Shown: positions 29,353 to 39,058, numbered from the stretch's first letter. The stretch is DNA of 64,000 nucleotides from Clostridium ljungdahlii DSM 13528 (GCF_000143685.1 NC_014328.1:868001-932000); one strand, 5' to 3'. Notes: generated by a model not told the origin, from the sequence alone. Made by a program: numbers and translations.

Positions 29353-29495
29353 TATGAATTATGTAGACAAGTAATTTTAGAATTTTCATCAGAAATATGG
29401 AAAGTATACTATTTAAGATATATGAAAATTTGTATGATAAAAATATGGAAAAAACTTTAGTAGAAACTTTTACAAAAAAGATTTAGAAAATAAGG
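29353..29495 (+). pseudogene. cdd: Remnant of cytidine deaminase (cdd)
   Basis: The 197-base gap between dgkA and era has no intact ORF, but one frame from 29353 reads YELCRQVILEFSSEIWKV, matching the zinc-site region PCxxCRQVLxEF of cytidine deaminase, and another frame near the end reads ETFTKK then DLENK, like the family's C-terminus. dgkA-cdd-era is the usual Firmicute order, so position supports the call. The N-terminal two thirds are deleted and the rest is frameshifted. Confidence 0.7.
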
Positions 29496-29504
29496 AGAAA
29501 ATTT

Positions 29505-30386
29505 ATGTTTAAATCAGGATTTATTACAATAATAGGAAGACCTAATGTGGGAAAATCAACACTTTTGAATAATATAATGGGGGAAAAGTTGTCTATTGTA
29601 TCTTGTAGGCCGCAGACTACTAGAAACAGTATACAGACTATTCTAACAGAGGATGATTTTCAGTTGGTTTTTGTAGACACACCAGGTATACATAAACCCA
29701 AACATAAACTGGGGGACTATATGGTTAAAGCTGCTGAGGATTCCATCAAAGATGTAGATTTGGTGCTTTTTTTAACTACTCCTGAATTAGAGCCAGGCAA
29801 AGGGGATTTGTATATTTTAGAAGAACTTAAAAAATGTAATGTACCTGTGTTTTTAGTTTTAAATAAAATAGATGAAAATCCAGAACAGAGAGTAGCAGAA
29901 ACTTTAAAAAATTATTCAGCTATATTTAATTTTGTGGAGGTAATACCTATATCTGCATTAAAGAAAAAGAATGTGGAAGAATTAATAGATCTTATGGTAA
30001 AGTATATGCCTGAAGGACCTAAATATTATCCGGATGATATGATTACGGATAAACAGGAGAAATTTATAGTGTCTGAGATAATTAGGGAAAAGGCACTCAG
30101 GCTTCTTTCCAAAGAAGTCCCACATGGAATAGCAGTAGAAATAGACTCAATGAAAAAAGACTCAAAGGGAATTTACAATATAGAAGCTACATTACTCTGT
30201 GAAAAAGATTCCCATAAGGGTATAATTATAGGTAAAAATGGTGCCATGTTGAAGAAAATTTCAACTTATGCAAGGAAAGATATTGAAAAATTTTTAGATA
30301 CTAGGGTCTATTTAAAGGTATGGGTTAAAGTTAAGAAAGAATGGAGAGATAGTGATAGATTGTTAAAAGAATTAGGATATAAATAG
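29505..30386 (+). CDS. era: GTPase Era
   Basis: A 293-residue GTPase: G1 GRPNVGKST (10-18), [10 protein letters not shown] switch region, G3 [17 protein letters not shown]4 NKID, and a C-terminal KH domain ([12 protein letters not shown]). Era binds the 3' end of 16S rRNA in 30S assembly. SD AAGGAGAAAA. recO follows 47 bases later, the conserved order. Confidence 0.97.
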   Translation: MFKSGFITIIGRPNVGKSTLLNNIMGEKLSIVSCRPQTTRNSIQTILTEDDFQLVFVDTPGIHKPKHKLGDYMVKAAEDSIKDVDLVLFLTTPELEPGKGDLYILEELKKCNVPVFLVLNKIDENPEQRVAETLKNYSAIFNFVEVIPISALKKKNVEELIDLMVKYMPEGPKYYPDDMITDKQEKFIVSEIIREKALRLLSKEVPHGIAVEIDSMKKDSKGIYNIEATLLCEKDSHKGIIIGKNGAMLKKISTYARKDIEKFLDTRVYLKVWVKVKKEWRDSDRLLKELGYK

Positions 30387-30433
30387 TATGGGAATTTATT
30401 TTAAAATAAGGACATAATATAATTAGAACTGTA

Positions 30434-31207
30434 GTGGGGGATGATTTTCTGAACATATTCAAAACTAGAGCTGTCATAATTAAAACTCAAGATATAAAAG
30501 AGTCAGATAAATTGGTATGGCTTTTTACTGAAAAATTAGGCAAGATAGCAACTATAGCTAGAGGATCAAAAAGTAGTAAAAACTCTCTATTTTCTACTAC
30601 ACTTCAGTTTTGTTATGGAGATTATGTAGTGTATAAAGGTAAGAACTTGTATGTAATAAATGAAAGTAGTTTAATAGATTCATTTCAGGATTTATTAAAT
30701 GATTTAAATGATTTAACTTATGCTTCTTATTTTTGTGAACTTACCGATATAGCAATGAATGACGGTGAAACTAGCAGTGAATTATTTAGATATCTGGTTA
30801 CTTGTTTTTATCTTATAAGAAGTCATGGAGTTGATGTAGAAACTTTAGCCAGAGCATTTGAACTAAAAATTTTACAGATTACAGGATATGGTCTTAATTT
30901 TGATCATTGTGCTCTATGTAGAAAAAAAATTACCTCTTTTGATTATTTAAATCTTCAGTATTTAGGTGGAGTTTGCAGTGAATGTGAAAAAGTAAATGGT
31001 ATACCTATAAAATATGCTACGTCAAGTGCGCTCAAATATTTGTCTAAAATTCCTTTAGAAAATGTATATAAGGTTATATTATCAGAAGATGTAAAAAAAG
31101 AACTATATAAAATTTTAACATTAATTATTTCTCAAAACTATTTTAGAAAACCTAAAAGTTTAGATGTTTTAAATTGCCTTCAAAGTTTTGAAAAAAATAA
31201 AAATTGA
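30434..31207 (+). CDS. recO: DNA repair protein RecO
   Basis: About 252-257 residues: N-terminal OB fold ([29 protein letters not shown]) and a zinc-finger with CALCRKK...GVCSEC. RecO loads RecA on SSB-coated DNA in the RecFOR pathway. The GTG at 30434 is given as start because it is a standard codon, but GTGGGGGATGA right after it looks like the SD for a CTG at 30449, which would give the typical N-terminus MNIFKTRAV; initiation there is likely. Confidence 0.93.
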   Translation: MGDDFLNIFKTRAVIIKTQDIKESDKLVWLFTEKLGKIATIARGSKSSKNSLFSTTLQFCYGDYVVYKGKNLYVINESSLIDSFQDLLNDLNDLTYASYFCELTDIAMNDGETSSELFRYLVTCFYLIRSHGVDVETLARAFELKILQITGYGLNFDHCALCRKKITSFDYLNLQYLGGVCSECEKVNGIPIKYATSSALKYLSKIPLENVYKVILSEDVKKELYKILTLIISQNYFRKPKSLDVLNCLQSFEKNKN

Positions 31208-31222
31208 AAAGGAGAGAAAATT

Positions 31223-31828
31223 ATGAGTGAAATAACATTAGAAAAAATTGATATTATAAGAGAGAGAACTGGGGTAACTTACGCCGAAGCAAAGGAAGCT
31301 TTAGAAAATTGTGAAGGAAATGTGGTTGATGCACTTATATATATAGAAGAAACTGAAAAATCAACTAAGGATAGTATGTATACTACAAAAGACGAATTTC
31401 TTGATTGGTTAAAGGACTTGGTTAGAAAGGGAAATGTAACTAGGATAAAAATAAGAAGAGAGGATAGAACAGTACTTGATATTCCAGTAAATGCAGGTAT
31501 TGCAGCTACATTAACAGCACTTGTATGGCCTCCACTTATAGCTATAGGCATATTGACTGCTGTGTTTACAAAACTGAGCATAGAGATAATAAAAGATGAT
31601 GGAAGTGTAGAAGTAGTAGATAAAATAATAAAAAGTGGAGTAAAGAGCACTGTAGATGATGTAAAAGATAAAGTTTTTAATGCAGCATCTTCTGTAAAAG
31701 ATAAATTTACTAATAAAAACGAAGATGAAGATAAAAACACATACAAGTATACTGTAAAATTTGATGACATTGATGAGGATGAAAAAGGATATGGAGAAAA
31801 TGAGGAAAAAAGTAGTGATAAGCAATAA
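31223..31828 (+). CDS. DUF4342 protein with N-terminal UBA-like domain
   Basis: A 201-residue protein. Residues 1-42 (KIDIIRERTGVTYAEAKEALENCEGNVVDALIYIEE) form a UBA/TS-N-like three-helix domain like that of EF-Ts. The middle (80-145) is the DUF4342 segment with a hydrophobic stretch; the tail is highly charged. Function unknown. SD AAGGAGAG; 15 bases after recO, so in the same operon. Confidence 0.85.
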   Translation: MSEITLEKIDIIRERTGVTYAEAKEALENCEGNVVDALIYIEETEKSTKDSMYTTKDEFLDWLKDLVRKGNVTRIKIRREDRTVLDIPVNAGIAATLTALVWPPLIAIGILTAVFTKLSIEIIKDDGSVEVVDKIIKSGVKSTVDDVKDKVFNAASSVKDKFTNKNEDEDKNTYKYTVKFDDIDEDEKGYGENEEKSSDKQ

Positions 31829-31947
31829 ATTTTATTATTAAGTTGTATTAAAAAGATATTTTGGGTTCAACTCATATACAATTTAAAATATATTGACAAT
31901 TTTGAATAAAACAAAGAAGAGTATATTATTAATTTGTATATATGTGG

Positions 31948-31980
31948 TATAATAGCTTTAAGAATACAGTTATGAACTGT
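31948..31980 (+). promoter_or_regulatory. Extended -10 promoter and palindrome upstream of ccpN
   Basis: TGGTATAAT (TATAAT at 31948-31953) is an extended -10. Twelve bases downstream, ACAGTTATGAACTGT (31966-31980) is a 6-bp perfect inverted repeat around ATG. The position at the likely transcription start fits an autoregulatory operator for the CcpN-type repressor encoded next. Confidence 0.55.
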
Positions 31981-32036
31981 AAATTCCTCTTAGTAAATAT
32001 TTTTACAATTAACTTAATTTACTATGAAGAGAGAGG

Positions 32037-32681
32037 GTGGACATCATAAAATTATCACCAAGGCAAGAAAAAATAATAGAATTAGTAAAAGAACATGCAC
32101 CAATAACAAGTGAACAGCTTGCGTCTAAATTGAATGTTACAAGGGCAGCTTTAAGACCTGATTTAGCCATACTTACAATGACAGGCATATTAGAGGCAAA
32201 ACCAAAGGTTGGATATATATATTCTCAAAAACCTTCTTACAGTTTATTATATGATTATATAATGGAAATAAAAGTAAAAGATATAATGTCAAAACCAGTA
32301 ATGGTAGATGAAAATACTACTGTGTATGATGCGATACTATACTTGTTCCTAAATGATGTAGGGACTTTATTTATAGAAAACAATGGTGTTTTGATAGGAG
32401 CTGTTTCTAGAAAAGATTTTATAAAAATAGCTATGGGCAGTACAGATATGCATAAAATACCTGTAGGTGTAATAATGACAAGAATGCCTAATATAGTATG
32501 TGTGCAGAAGGATGATCCTGCATATTTAGCAGCTCAAAAAATAATGGAGCATGAAGTAGATAGTCTTCCAGTAGTAGAAAAGTCTTATGATAAATCCAAA
32601 AACGAGACGTTTAAAATTATAGGAAAAGTATCTAAAACCAACATAACAAGACTTTTTGTAAAGATAGGAGAAAGTAAATAA
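32037..32681 (+). CDS. ccpN: CcpN-type transcriptional repressor (HTH + two CBS domains)
   Basis: A 214-residue protein: winged helix (SPRQEKIIELVKEHAPITSEQLASKLNVTRAALRPDLAILTMTGILEAKPKVGYIY) then a CBS pair (about 80-205) that would bind an adenine nucleotide. CcpN represses gluconeogenic genes in Bacillus. Here it directly precedes pyruvate phosphate dikinase, which interconverts pyruvate and PEP, a likely target. The GTG start abuts a GAGAGAGGG tract; the exact start is uncertain by a few codons. Confidence 0.88.
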   Translation: MDIIKLSPRQEKIIELVKEHAPITSEQLASKLNVTRAALRPDLAILTMTGILEAKPKVGYIYSQKPSYSLLYDYIMEIKVKDIMSKPVMVDENTTVYDAILYLFLNDVGTLFIENNGVLIGAVSRKDFIKIAMGSTDMHKIPVGVIMTRMPNIVCVQKDDPAYLAAQKIMEHEVDSLPVVEKSYDKSKNETFKIIGKVSKTNITRLFVKIGESK

Positions 32682-32748
32682 ACCGATTATTCAGGTAAAT
32701 CCTGTTAATATACAAAAATGTTAAAAACTTTATAAGGGAGATGTTTGT

Positions 32749-35388
32749 ATGAATGGTAAGAAGTACGTTTATCTTTTCAATGAAGGAAATGCTGGCATGA
32801 GAAATTTACTTGGAGGCAAGGGAGCTAATCTTGCAGAAATGACCAATCTTGGCATACCCGTTCCCGGTGGATTTACTATATCCACAGAGGCATGTACCAA
32901 ATATTATGAAGATGGTAAATCTATATCGCAGCAAGTTATAGATCAAATTTATGATGCACTTAAAAATGTGGAAGAGACAACAGGAAAAAAATTTGGAAGC
33001 ATAGAAAATCCATTGTTAGTTTCAGTAAGATCAGGAGCCAGAGTTTCTATGCCAGGAATGATGGATACTATATTAAATTTAGGATTAAATGATGATACTG
33101 TAATAGGACTTAAAAAGTTGACAGGAAATGAAAGATTTGCGTATGATTCTTATAGAAGATTTATTCAAATGTTTTCAGATGTAGTTATGGGAATTGAAAA
33201 GAGAGAATTTGAAGATGTATTGGATGATGTAAAAAATGCTAAAGGGGTAAAATACGATACAGATTTAGATGAGTCCGATTTAAAGAATATAATCCAGAGA
33301 TTTAAGGACATTTATAAAAAAGAAGTAAAGGAAGACTTTCCTCAAGATCCTAAAGAACAATTAATTCAGTCAGTTACTGCAGTATTCAGATCTTGGGAAA
33401 ATCCTAGAGCAATAATTTATAGAAGGTTAAACGACATATCAGGTGATTGGGGAACTGCAGTAAATGTTCAATCAATGGTATTTGGAAATATGGGAGAAAC
33501 TTCAGGAACTGGAGTTGCATTTACTAGAAATCCATCTACAGGAGAAAAGTCCATATTTGGTGAATATCTCATAAATGCTCAAGGAGAGGATGTAGTTGCA
33601 GGAATAAGAACACCTCAACCTATAACAAAGCTAAAAGAAGACCTTCCAGAATGTTATTCTCAATTTATGAGTATAGCAAATAAGCTTGAAAATCATTATA
33701 AAGATATGCAGGATATGGAGTTCACTATAGAACAGGGAAAATTGTATTTCCTTCAGACAAGAAACGGTAAGAGAACAGCTCAAGCTGCACTTAGAATAGC
33801 AGTAAATATGGTAGATGAAGGTCTCATCACTAAAGAAGAGGCCATACTTAAAGTTGAGCCTAAACAGCTCGATACACTATTGCATCCAAACTTTGACAGT
33901 GATGAATTGAAACGGGCAGTTGTAATAGCAAATGGACTTCCTGCATCACCAGGAGCAGCTTGTGGTAAGATATATTTTACAGCAGATGATGCTAAGAAAC
34001 ATCATGATCAAGGTGAAAAGGTAATACTTGTAAGGCTAGAGACTTCTCCAGAAGATATAGAAGGAATGGCAGCTTCTGAAGGAATACTTACAGTTAGAGG
34101 AGGCATGACATCTCATGCAGCTGTTGTAGCAAGAGGTATGGGAACATGCTGTGTAGCTGGATGTGGTGATCTTATCGTAAGTGAAAAGGAAAAGCTTTTC
34201 AAAAGATTAGATAAGGTTTACAAAGAAGGAGATTACATATCTTTAGATGGAAGTACTGGAAATGTATATGGAGAGCCTATAAAGACTGTAGCACCAGAAA
34301 TATCAGGAGATTTTGGAATCTTCATGGGATGGGCTGACAATATAAGAAAATTGGGAGTTAGAACAAATGCAGATACACCAAGAGATGCAAACCAGGCTAT
34401 TAGCTTTGGTGCCGAAGGAATAGGACTTTGTAGAACAGAGCATATGTTCTTTGATGAAGATAGAATACCAGAAATGAGGGAAATGATAGTTTCAAAAACG
34501 GAAGAGCAGAGGAGAAAAGCTTTAGATAAATTACTACCAAGACAAAAGAAAGATTTTATTGGAATATATGAGGCAATGGAAGGAAAACCTGTCACAATTA
34601 GATTTTTGGATCCACCACTTCATGAATTCTTACCTACTGAAACTGAGGATATAGAGTCTTTAGCCAAGGAAATGGGAGTAAGTTTTCAAGAACTAAAAGA
34701 TACTATAGATTCTCTACATGAATTTAATCCTATGATGGGGCATAGAGGATGCAGGCTTACTGTTTCATATCCAGAAATAGCTGAAATGCAAACAAGGGCT
34801 ATTATAGAAGCAGCTATAGATGTTAAAAAGAGAAAAGGGTATGATATAGTTCCAGAAATTATGATACCTCTTGTAGGAGAAATAAAAGAATTAAAATATG
34901 TTAAAGACGTAGTTGTGAGGGTAGCAGATGAAATAATACAAAAAGAGGGAATCAATTTAAAATATGAAGTAGGAACTATGATAGAAATTCCAAGAGCAGC
35001 TATTACAGCTGATGAAATAGCTAAAGAAGCTGAGTTCTTCTCATTTGGAACTAATGATTTAACTCAAATGACTTTTGGATTTTCAAGAGATGATGCAGGT
35101 AAATTTTTGAATGATTATTATGATAAAAAAGTATATGAGTTTGATCCATTCCAAAGGTTAGATCAAGTTGGAGTAGGAAAACTTGTAGAGACTGCTGTAA
35201 AATTAGGTAAAAAGACTAGACCTGACATTCATCTTGGAATATGTGGAGAACATGGAGGAGATCCATCTTCTGTAGAGTTTTTCCACAATGTAGGACTTGA
35301 CTATGTATCTTGTTCACCATTTAGGGTACCTGTGGCAAGACTTGCTGCAGCTCAGGCTCAGATAAAGAATCCAAGACCAATCAAATAA
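32749..35388 (+). CDS. ppdK: Pyruvate, phosphate dikinase
   Basis: The 879-residue length matches PPDK. The N-terminal ATP-grasp domain (GGKGANLAEMTNLGIPVPGGFTIST) is followed by the swivelling phosphohistidine domain with GGMTSHAAVVARGMG and the C-terminal PEP/pyruvate barrel with the catalytic Cys in GICGEHGGDP. It interconverts ATP + Pi + pyruvate and AMP + PPi + PEP, used for gluconeogenesis or PPi-dependent glycolysis. It sits 68 bases after ccpN. No PPDK regulatory protein gene is seen in the window. Confidence 0.97.
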   Translation: MNGKKYVYLFNEGNAGMRNLLGGKGANLAEMTNLGIPVPGGFTISTEACTKYYEDGKSISQQVIDQIYDALKNVEETTGKKFGSIENPLLVSVRSGARVSMPGMMDTILNLGLNDDTVIGLKKLTGNERFAYDSYRRFIQMFSDVVMGIEKREFEDVLDDVKNAKGVKYDTDLDESDLKNIIQRFKDIYKKEVKEDFPQDPKEQLIQSVTAVFRSWENPRAIIYRRLNDISGDWGTAVNVQSMVFGNMGETSGTGVAFTRNPSTGEKSIFGEYLINAQGEDVVAGIRTPQPITKLKEDLPECYSQFMSIANKLENHYKDMQDMEFTIEQGKLYFLQTRNGKRTAQAALRIAVNMVDEGLITKEEAILKVEPKQLDTLLHPNFDSDELKRAVVIANGLPASPGAACGKIYFTADDAKKHHDQGEKVILVRLETSPEDIEGMAASEGILTVRGGMTSHAAVVARGMGTCCVAGCGDLIVSEKEKLFKRLDKVYKEGDYISLDGSTGNVYGEPIKTVAPEISGDFGIFMGWADNIRKLGVRTNADTPRDANQAISFGAEGIGLCRTEHMFFDEDRIPEMREMIVSKTEEQRRKALDKLLPRQKKDFIGIYEAMEGKPVTIRFLDPPLHEFLPTETEDIESLAKEMGVSFQELKDTIDSLHEFNPMMGHRGCRLTVSYPEIAEMQTRAIIEAAIDVKKRKGYDIVPEIMIPLVGEIKELKYVKDVVVRVADEIIQKEGINLKYEVGTMIEIPRAAITADEIAKEAEFFSFGTNDLTQMTFGFSRDDAGKFLNDYYDKKVYEFDPFQRLDQVGVGKLVETAVKLGKKTRPDIHLGICGEHGGDPSSVEFFHNVGLDYVSCSPFRVPVARLAAAQAQIKNPRPIK

Positions 35389-35472
35389 ATAAAATTAATA
35401 ATATGATTTTAATTTGAAAGCTTGATTGATATAGTGGGCGGTTGAATAAGGATCGTGATGCTATGAAAAGGA

Positions 35473-35530
35473 TAGAGTATTGTGACTTAATTTCATTAAT
35501 GATTTTAAGTAAAATACTCTATTTTTTATT
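35473..35530 (+). terminator. Terminator after ppdK
   Basis: TAGAGTATT (35473-35481) pairs with AATACTCTA (35513-35521); inner bases ACTTAA/TTAAGT extend the stem. A TTTTTTATTTTTTT tract follows and overlaps the end of the convergent TetR gene. Confidence 0.85.
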
Positions 35531-36089
35531 TTTTTGAAAGTGATGAAATAAAGTCATCTATCATAGATTCAAAGCTCTCATCTAAAGTTACTTTATTATT
35601 ATGAAAATATCCAAAGGAATATAACGAGACAAAACCATGCAAAAGACTTCTTAAAGTTCGGCTCTTATGAACCAAACGGACTTCATCCTTAATGTAAAAC
35701 TCTAAAATTTGACGAATGATACGATTAGTCCCTTTTGCCAAATTAAATAGCTCTGGGTTCTCCGTACTTGGAATACTCATAAAAAGTCTATAAGCGGTCG
35801 TATTTTCAAAAGCAAACTCTTTATAAATCTTGGCATATTCTTTTATGGCCTCATCACCACTCTTACCAATTAAGTTCTGCATTAATTTTTGATTCAATTC
35901 ATTTAAAAGATATATTGTCATTTCTATTTTAAGGCTATCCATATTATTAAAATGATTATACAAAGAAGGATATTTTATATTCAATTTTTCAGCGATTTTT
36001 TGGAAGGTAAGTTGATTAAGACCAATTTCATCCGCCAAAGAAAAAGAAACCTGAATAATTTTTTCTTTAGTTAAATTTCTTTTTTGCAT
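35526..36089 (-). CDS. TetR/AcrR-family regulator
   Basis: A 187-residue protein with a typical TetR N-terminal HTH (LTFQKIAEKLNIKYPSLYNHFNNMDSLK, about 22-50) and a C-terminal WHG-type ligand domain (LHGFVSLYSFGYFHNN). It is divergent from an MFS drug-efflux gene, with a perfect inverted repeat in the shared 309-base region, so it most likely represses the pump and itself until a ligand binds. Confidence 0.9.
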   Translation of the reverse strand: MQKRNLTKEKIIQVSFSLADEIGLNQLTFQKIAEKLNIKYPSLYNHFNNMDSLKIEMTIYLLNELNQKLMQNLIGKSGDEAIKEYAKIYKEFAFENTTAYRLFMSIPSTENPELFNLAKGTNRIIRQILEFYIKDEVRLVHKSRTLRSLLHGFVSLYSFGYFHNNKVTLDESFESMIDDFISSLSKK

Positions 36090-36190
36090 TCACTTCTCAC
36101 TCCTATAATCTTATGTTATAACAGTAGTTTAACATTACAAAATATATTTATCAAGTTATATTTAATAGTTAATAAACTATACTTAATAAT

Positions 36191-36217
36191 TTACAAACTA
36201 TAAAATATAGTTTGTAA
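36191..36217. promoter_or_regulatory. Probable TetR operator
   Basis: TTACAAACTAT (36191-36201), five bases, ATAGTTTGTAA (36207-36217): an 11-bp perfect inverted repeat in the divergent region between the TetR and MFS genes. A degenerate relative (AGTTAATAAACTATACTT) lies just upstream. The rest of 36090-36398 is AT-rich promoter DNA with no other gene. Confidence 0.75.
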
Positions 36218-36398
36218 TCAAGTTGAAGATAGCAATAATGCAACTAGCAAGAATAAATAATATATACTTTACTATTGCCTTGCTATTTATTAATATTTTA
36301 TTACGTATTTATATGTATTGATAGCACTGTCTATGGGGTTGGTTATTATTTAGAAATCTTATTATTAATTAAGTTATATAAAAGAAAGGAGTACATTT

Positions 36399-37589
36399 AT
36401 GGAAATATGGAGAAAAAACTTAATAGTATGTTGGTTTGGAATATTTGTGGCTGCTATAGGAATGAGTCAGATTGCCCCAGTATTACCACTCTATATACAA
36501 CATCTTGGAGTTCAAGACACAGCAACAATTACAAAAATTTCAGGAATTGCCTTTGGTATCACATTTATAATTTCAGCTATTTTTTCGCCAATTTGGGGAA
36601 GTGCAGCTGATAAATATGGGCGAAAGCCAATGATACTTAGAGCAAGCCTTGGTATGGGAATAACAATAGGATGCATGGGGTTTGCACCAAACGTGTATAT
36701 ACTCATAAGTTTAAGGTTACTTCAAGGTGTAATTACTGGCTATAGTACAGCTTGTACTGCATTGATTGCAACTCAGACAGATAAAGAACATGCAGGATAT
36801 GCATTAGGTACACTTTCAACAGCTAGTATTGCAGGGGCTTTGCTTGGTCCAACTATTGGTGGTTTTATAGATGAGATATTAGGTTTACAAAGTGTATTTT
36901 TCATAACAGGAGCTTTACTTTTAATTTCCTTTATCACAACGCTTCTATTTGTAAAAGAATCATTTATTAGAGAAGATAAAAAAGTGCTTACTATTAAAGA
37001 GGTATGGAGTACTGTTCCACAAAAAAGCTTAACTGTTACGATGTTTGTAACCTTCTTTATATTAGCTGTAGCATTATATTCTGTAGAGCCAATTGTAACA
37101 GTGTACGTTAAGCAACTATCCAATAATAGTTCACATATTGCACTTTTAGCTGGACTTACATTTTCAGCTTCAGGTTTTGCCAATATAATTGCTGCTCCAA
37201 GACTTGGAAAGCTTTCAGATAAGATAGGAGCCCATAAAGTAATGTTAACATGCCTTATATGTGCAGTGATCATTTTTATACCACAAGCTTTTGTACAAAA
37301 TACTTGGCAGCTAATGGGACTTCGATTTTTATTAGGACTAGCATCTGCAGGACTTAACCCATCTGTCAATATTATATTAAAAAAGATAACACCTTCTTCT
37401 CTTACTGGCAGAGTATTTGGTTTCAACATGTCGGCAGGATATTTAGGAGTATTTGGAGGTTCGGTCTTAGGGGGGCAGATTGCAGGAATTTTAGGAATGC
37501 AGTATGTATTTTTTATAACAAGTGCATTGTTATTTATAAACGCAATTTGGGTCTACTTTAGAGTTTATAAAAAACTCAGTTTAAATTAG
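36399..37589 (+). CDS. MFS multidrug efflux transporter
   Basis: A 396-residue protein with 12 hydrophobic segments. Motif A between helices 2 and 3 reads GSAADKYGRKPMI, and LLQGVITGYSTACTALIATQT carries motif B/C features of drug:H+ antiporters of the TetA/Bmr/MdtG group. It is paired with the divergent TetR regulator and preceded by SD AAAGGAG. Substrate unknown. Confidence 0.9.
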   Translation: MEIWRKNLIVCWFGIFVAAIGMSQIAPVLPLYIQHLGVQDTATITKISGIAFGITFIISAIFSPIWGSAADKYGRKPMILRASLGMGITIGCMGFAPNVYILISLRLLQGVITGYSTACTALIATQTDKEHAGYALGTLSTASIAGALLGPTIGGFIDEILGLQSVFFITGALLLISFITTLLFVKESFIREDKKVLTIKEVWSTVPQKSLTVTMFVTFFILAVALYSVEPIVTVYVKQLSNNSSHIALLAGLTFSASGFANIIAAPRLGKLSDKIGAHKVMLTCLICAVIIFIPQAFVQNTWQLMGLRFLLGLASAGLNPSVNIILKKITPSSLTGRVFGFNMSAGYLGVFGGSVLGGQIAGILGMQYVFFITSALLFINAIWVYFRVYKKLSLN

Positions 37590-37679
37590 TAATATTATTA
37601 GATTGTTGGATGACTAATTTTTATGAAAAGTATTAAATAATTAATTCTATAAAAATAAAATTAAAAAGGAGATATGAAC

Positions 37680-38276
37680 ATGGAAAACCTGAAATTAAAT
37701 GAAAATGAATTTATTAATGTAGGAAAAAGTGCTCTTGTACTTATAGACTTACAAAATGGAATTACAGCTAGAGAAGTTTCTCCTTCGCCTTATACAAGTG
37801 AAGAAGTTATTCAAAATGCAAGCAAGCTAGTCAATGCGTTTAGTGAGAAAGGAGCTTTTATAGTTCTTGTAAGAGTTTCTACTATAGATGGTAAAGATAT
37901 GGTTAGACCAAAAACAGATTTAAAAGTTACTGGAATGAAATATCCAGAAGGATGGGATAACCTAGTACCTGAAATAGCAGATACCAAGGATGCCCATATT
38001 GTTACAAAGAGACAATGGGGGGCTTTTTATGGAACTGATCTAGATTTACAATTAAGACGTAGAGGAATTGATACTATTATATTAGGTGGAATTTCTACTA
38101 ACATTGGTGTAGACACTACAGCAAGAGAAGCATATCAACACGGTTATAATCAAATTTTTGCAGAAGATGCAATGACAGCAGTAACAAAGGAAGAACATGA
38201 GTATGTTTGTAGATATATCTTCCCTAGGATTGGTAAAATTAGAACTACAAAAGAAATAGTTTCATTATTAAAATAA
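37680..38276 (+). CDS. Isochorismatase-family hydrolase lacking the catalytic Cys
   Basis: A 198-residue alpha/beta protein: [10 protein letters not shown] supplies the Asp, [14 protein letters not shown] the Lys region. The segment normally TxxCVxxTAxxA reads [13 protein letters not shown], so Gly replaces the nucleophilic Cys of nicotinamidase-type amidohydrolases; the isochorismatases EntB and PhzD also have Gly there. An isochorismatase-like vinyl-ether hydrolase is therefore more likely than an amidase. ATG at 37674 is in frame, but SD AAGGAG fits ATG 37680 better. It lies downstream of the MFS pump, perhaps in its operon. Confidence 0.85.
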   Translation: MENLKLNENEFINVGKSALVLIDLQNGITAREVSPSPYTSEEVIQNASKLVNAFSEKGAFIVLVRVSTIDGKDMVRPKTDLKVTGMKYPEGWDNLVPEIADTKDAHIVTKRQWGAFYGTDLDLQLRRRGIDTIILGGISTNIGVDTTAREAYQHGYNQIFAEDAMTAVTKEEHEYVCRYIFPRIGKIRTTKEIVSLLK

Positions 38277-38323
38277 AATAGAAACCAAAATATTAAAGAT
38301 TATTCAGATATTGTTGTGCCTAA

Positions 38324-38866
38324 AAAGGAAAAGATGTTGATGAAGGTGCTTGTGATATGATAGGACTTGGAAGACCTCTTCTTGCAGATCCTGATTAGGT
38401 AAATAAATTGCATCTGAGTAAAACTGCGTTGATACGATCATGCCTTTATGCCATGAAGGATGTCTAGGGCGTATGGTTGTGAAACAGCTCTTTATCTAAA
38501 AAAATTGGCAAAAAAGTTACTATTGTTGAAGCTATGGATAGTTTACTGGCTTTAAATGGTCCAAGCTATTTTGCTAACATGGGAATGCTTTTAGCTCTTA
38601 TCCCATACAACCATATTGATGTTCTAACTTCATCAAAGGCTGTAAAAACTACGGATAAAGGTGTTCTTGTAAATACAGAGGGCAGTGGTAAGCGGGAGAT
38701 TGAGGCAGATTCAATAGTTCTTGCTGTAGGATATAATTCTAATAAAGAACTTTATAATTCTCTTAAATATGAAATCCCTGATATACGGCTTTTAGGCGAT
38801 GCCAGGAAGGTTTCAAACATAATGTATGCTATTTGGGATGCTTATGAGGTTGTATCAAATTTGTAG
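38324..38866 (+). pseudogene. Decayed 2-enoate reductase / old-yellow-enzyme-like flavoprotein
   Basis: One frame from 38324 reads DEGACDMIGLGRPLLADPD then stops; after a frame change the iron-sulfur motif of the family can be read (YCHEGCLGRM; C-x3-C). A third segment (38534-38866) encodes the C-terminal FAD/NAD domain from VEAMDSLLALNG to IWDAYEVVSNL. The TIM barrel and parts of the nucleotide domain are missing. The parent was an NADH:flavin oxidoreductase of the 2-enoate/2,4-dienoyl reductase type. Confidence 0.8.
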
Positions 38867-38899
38867 TGAATAATTAGCAAATATAGGGGCTATAAATCG

Positions 38900-38970
38900 T
38901 TATCCAGGGACGTACCTGCTTTAACTTCCACTTGGAGAAGTGGAAGTTAAAGCAGGTAGTCATCGGATAA
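38900..38970. repeat. Perfect 21-bp hairpin element
   Basis: TACCTGCTTTAACTTCCACTT (38913-38933) pairs exactly with 38938-38958 around a GGAG loop, and TTATCC (38900-38905) pairs with GGATAA (38965-38970) outside. There is no T-run, so it is not a simple terminator. Its 3' flank matches the element at 24320-24341. It lies in gene debris (38867-39058) and resembles a palindrome-associated IS200/IS605-type remnant. Confidence 0.75.
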
Positions 38971-39058
38971 ATGGAAAGCAAGCTTATATTTCTAAGTATA
39001 AGGTAACTTTTAATTACAAGCACTATATATTTTTTATATAATAAGTTGATTAAAATTA

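Noticed and set aside
36275..36610. 111-codon plus-strand ORF overlapping the start of the MFS gene
   Set aside because: It overlaps the well-supported MFS gene in another frame, has no SD and its translation is Cys/Tyr-rich shadow sequence.
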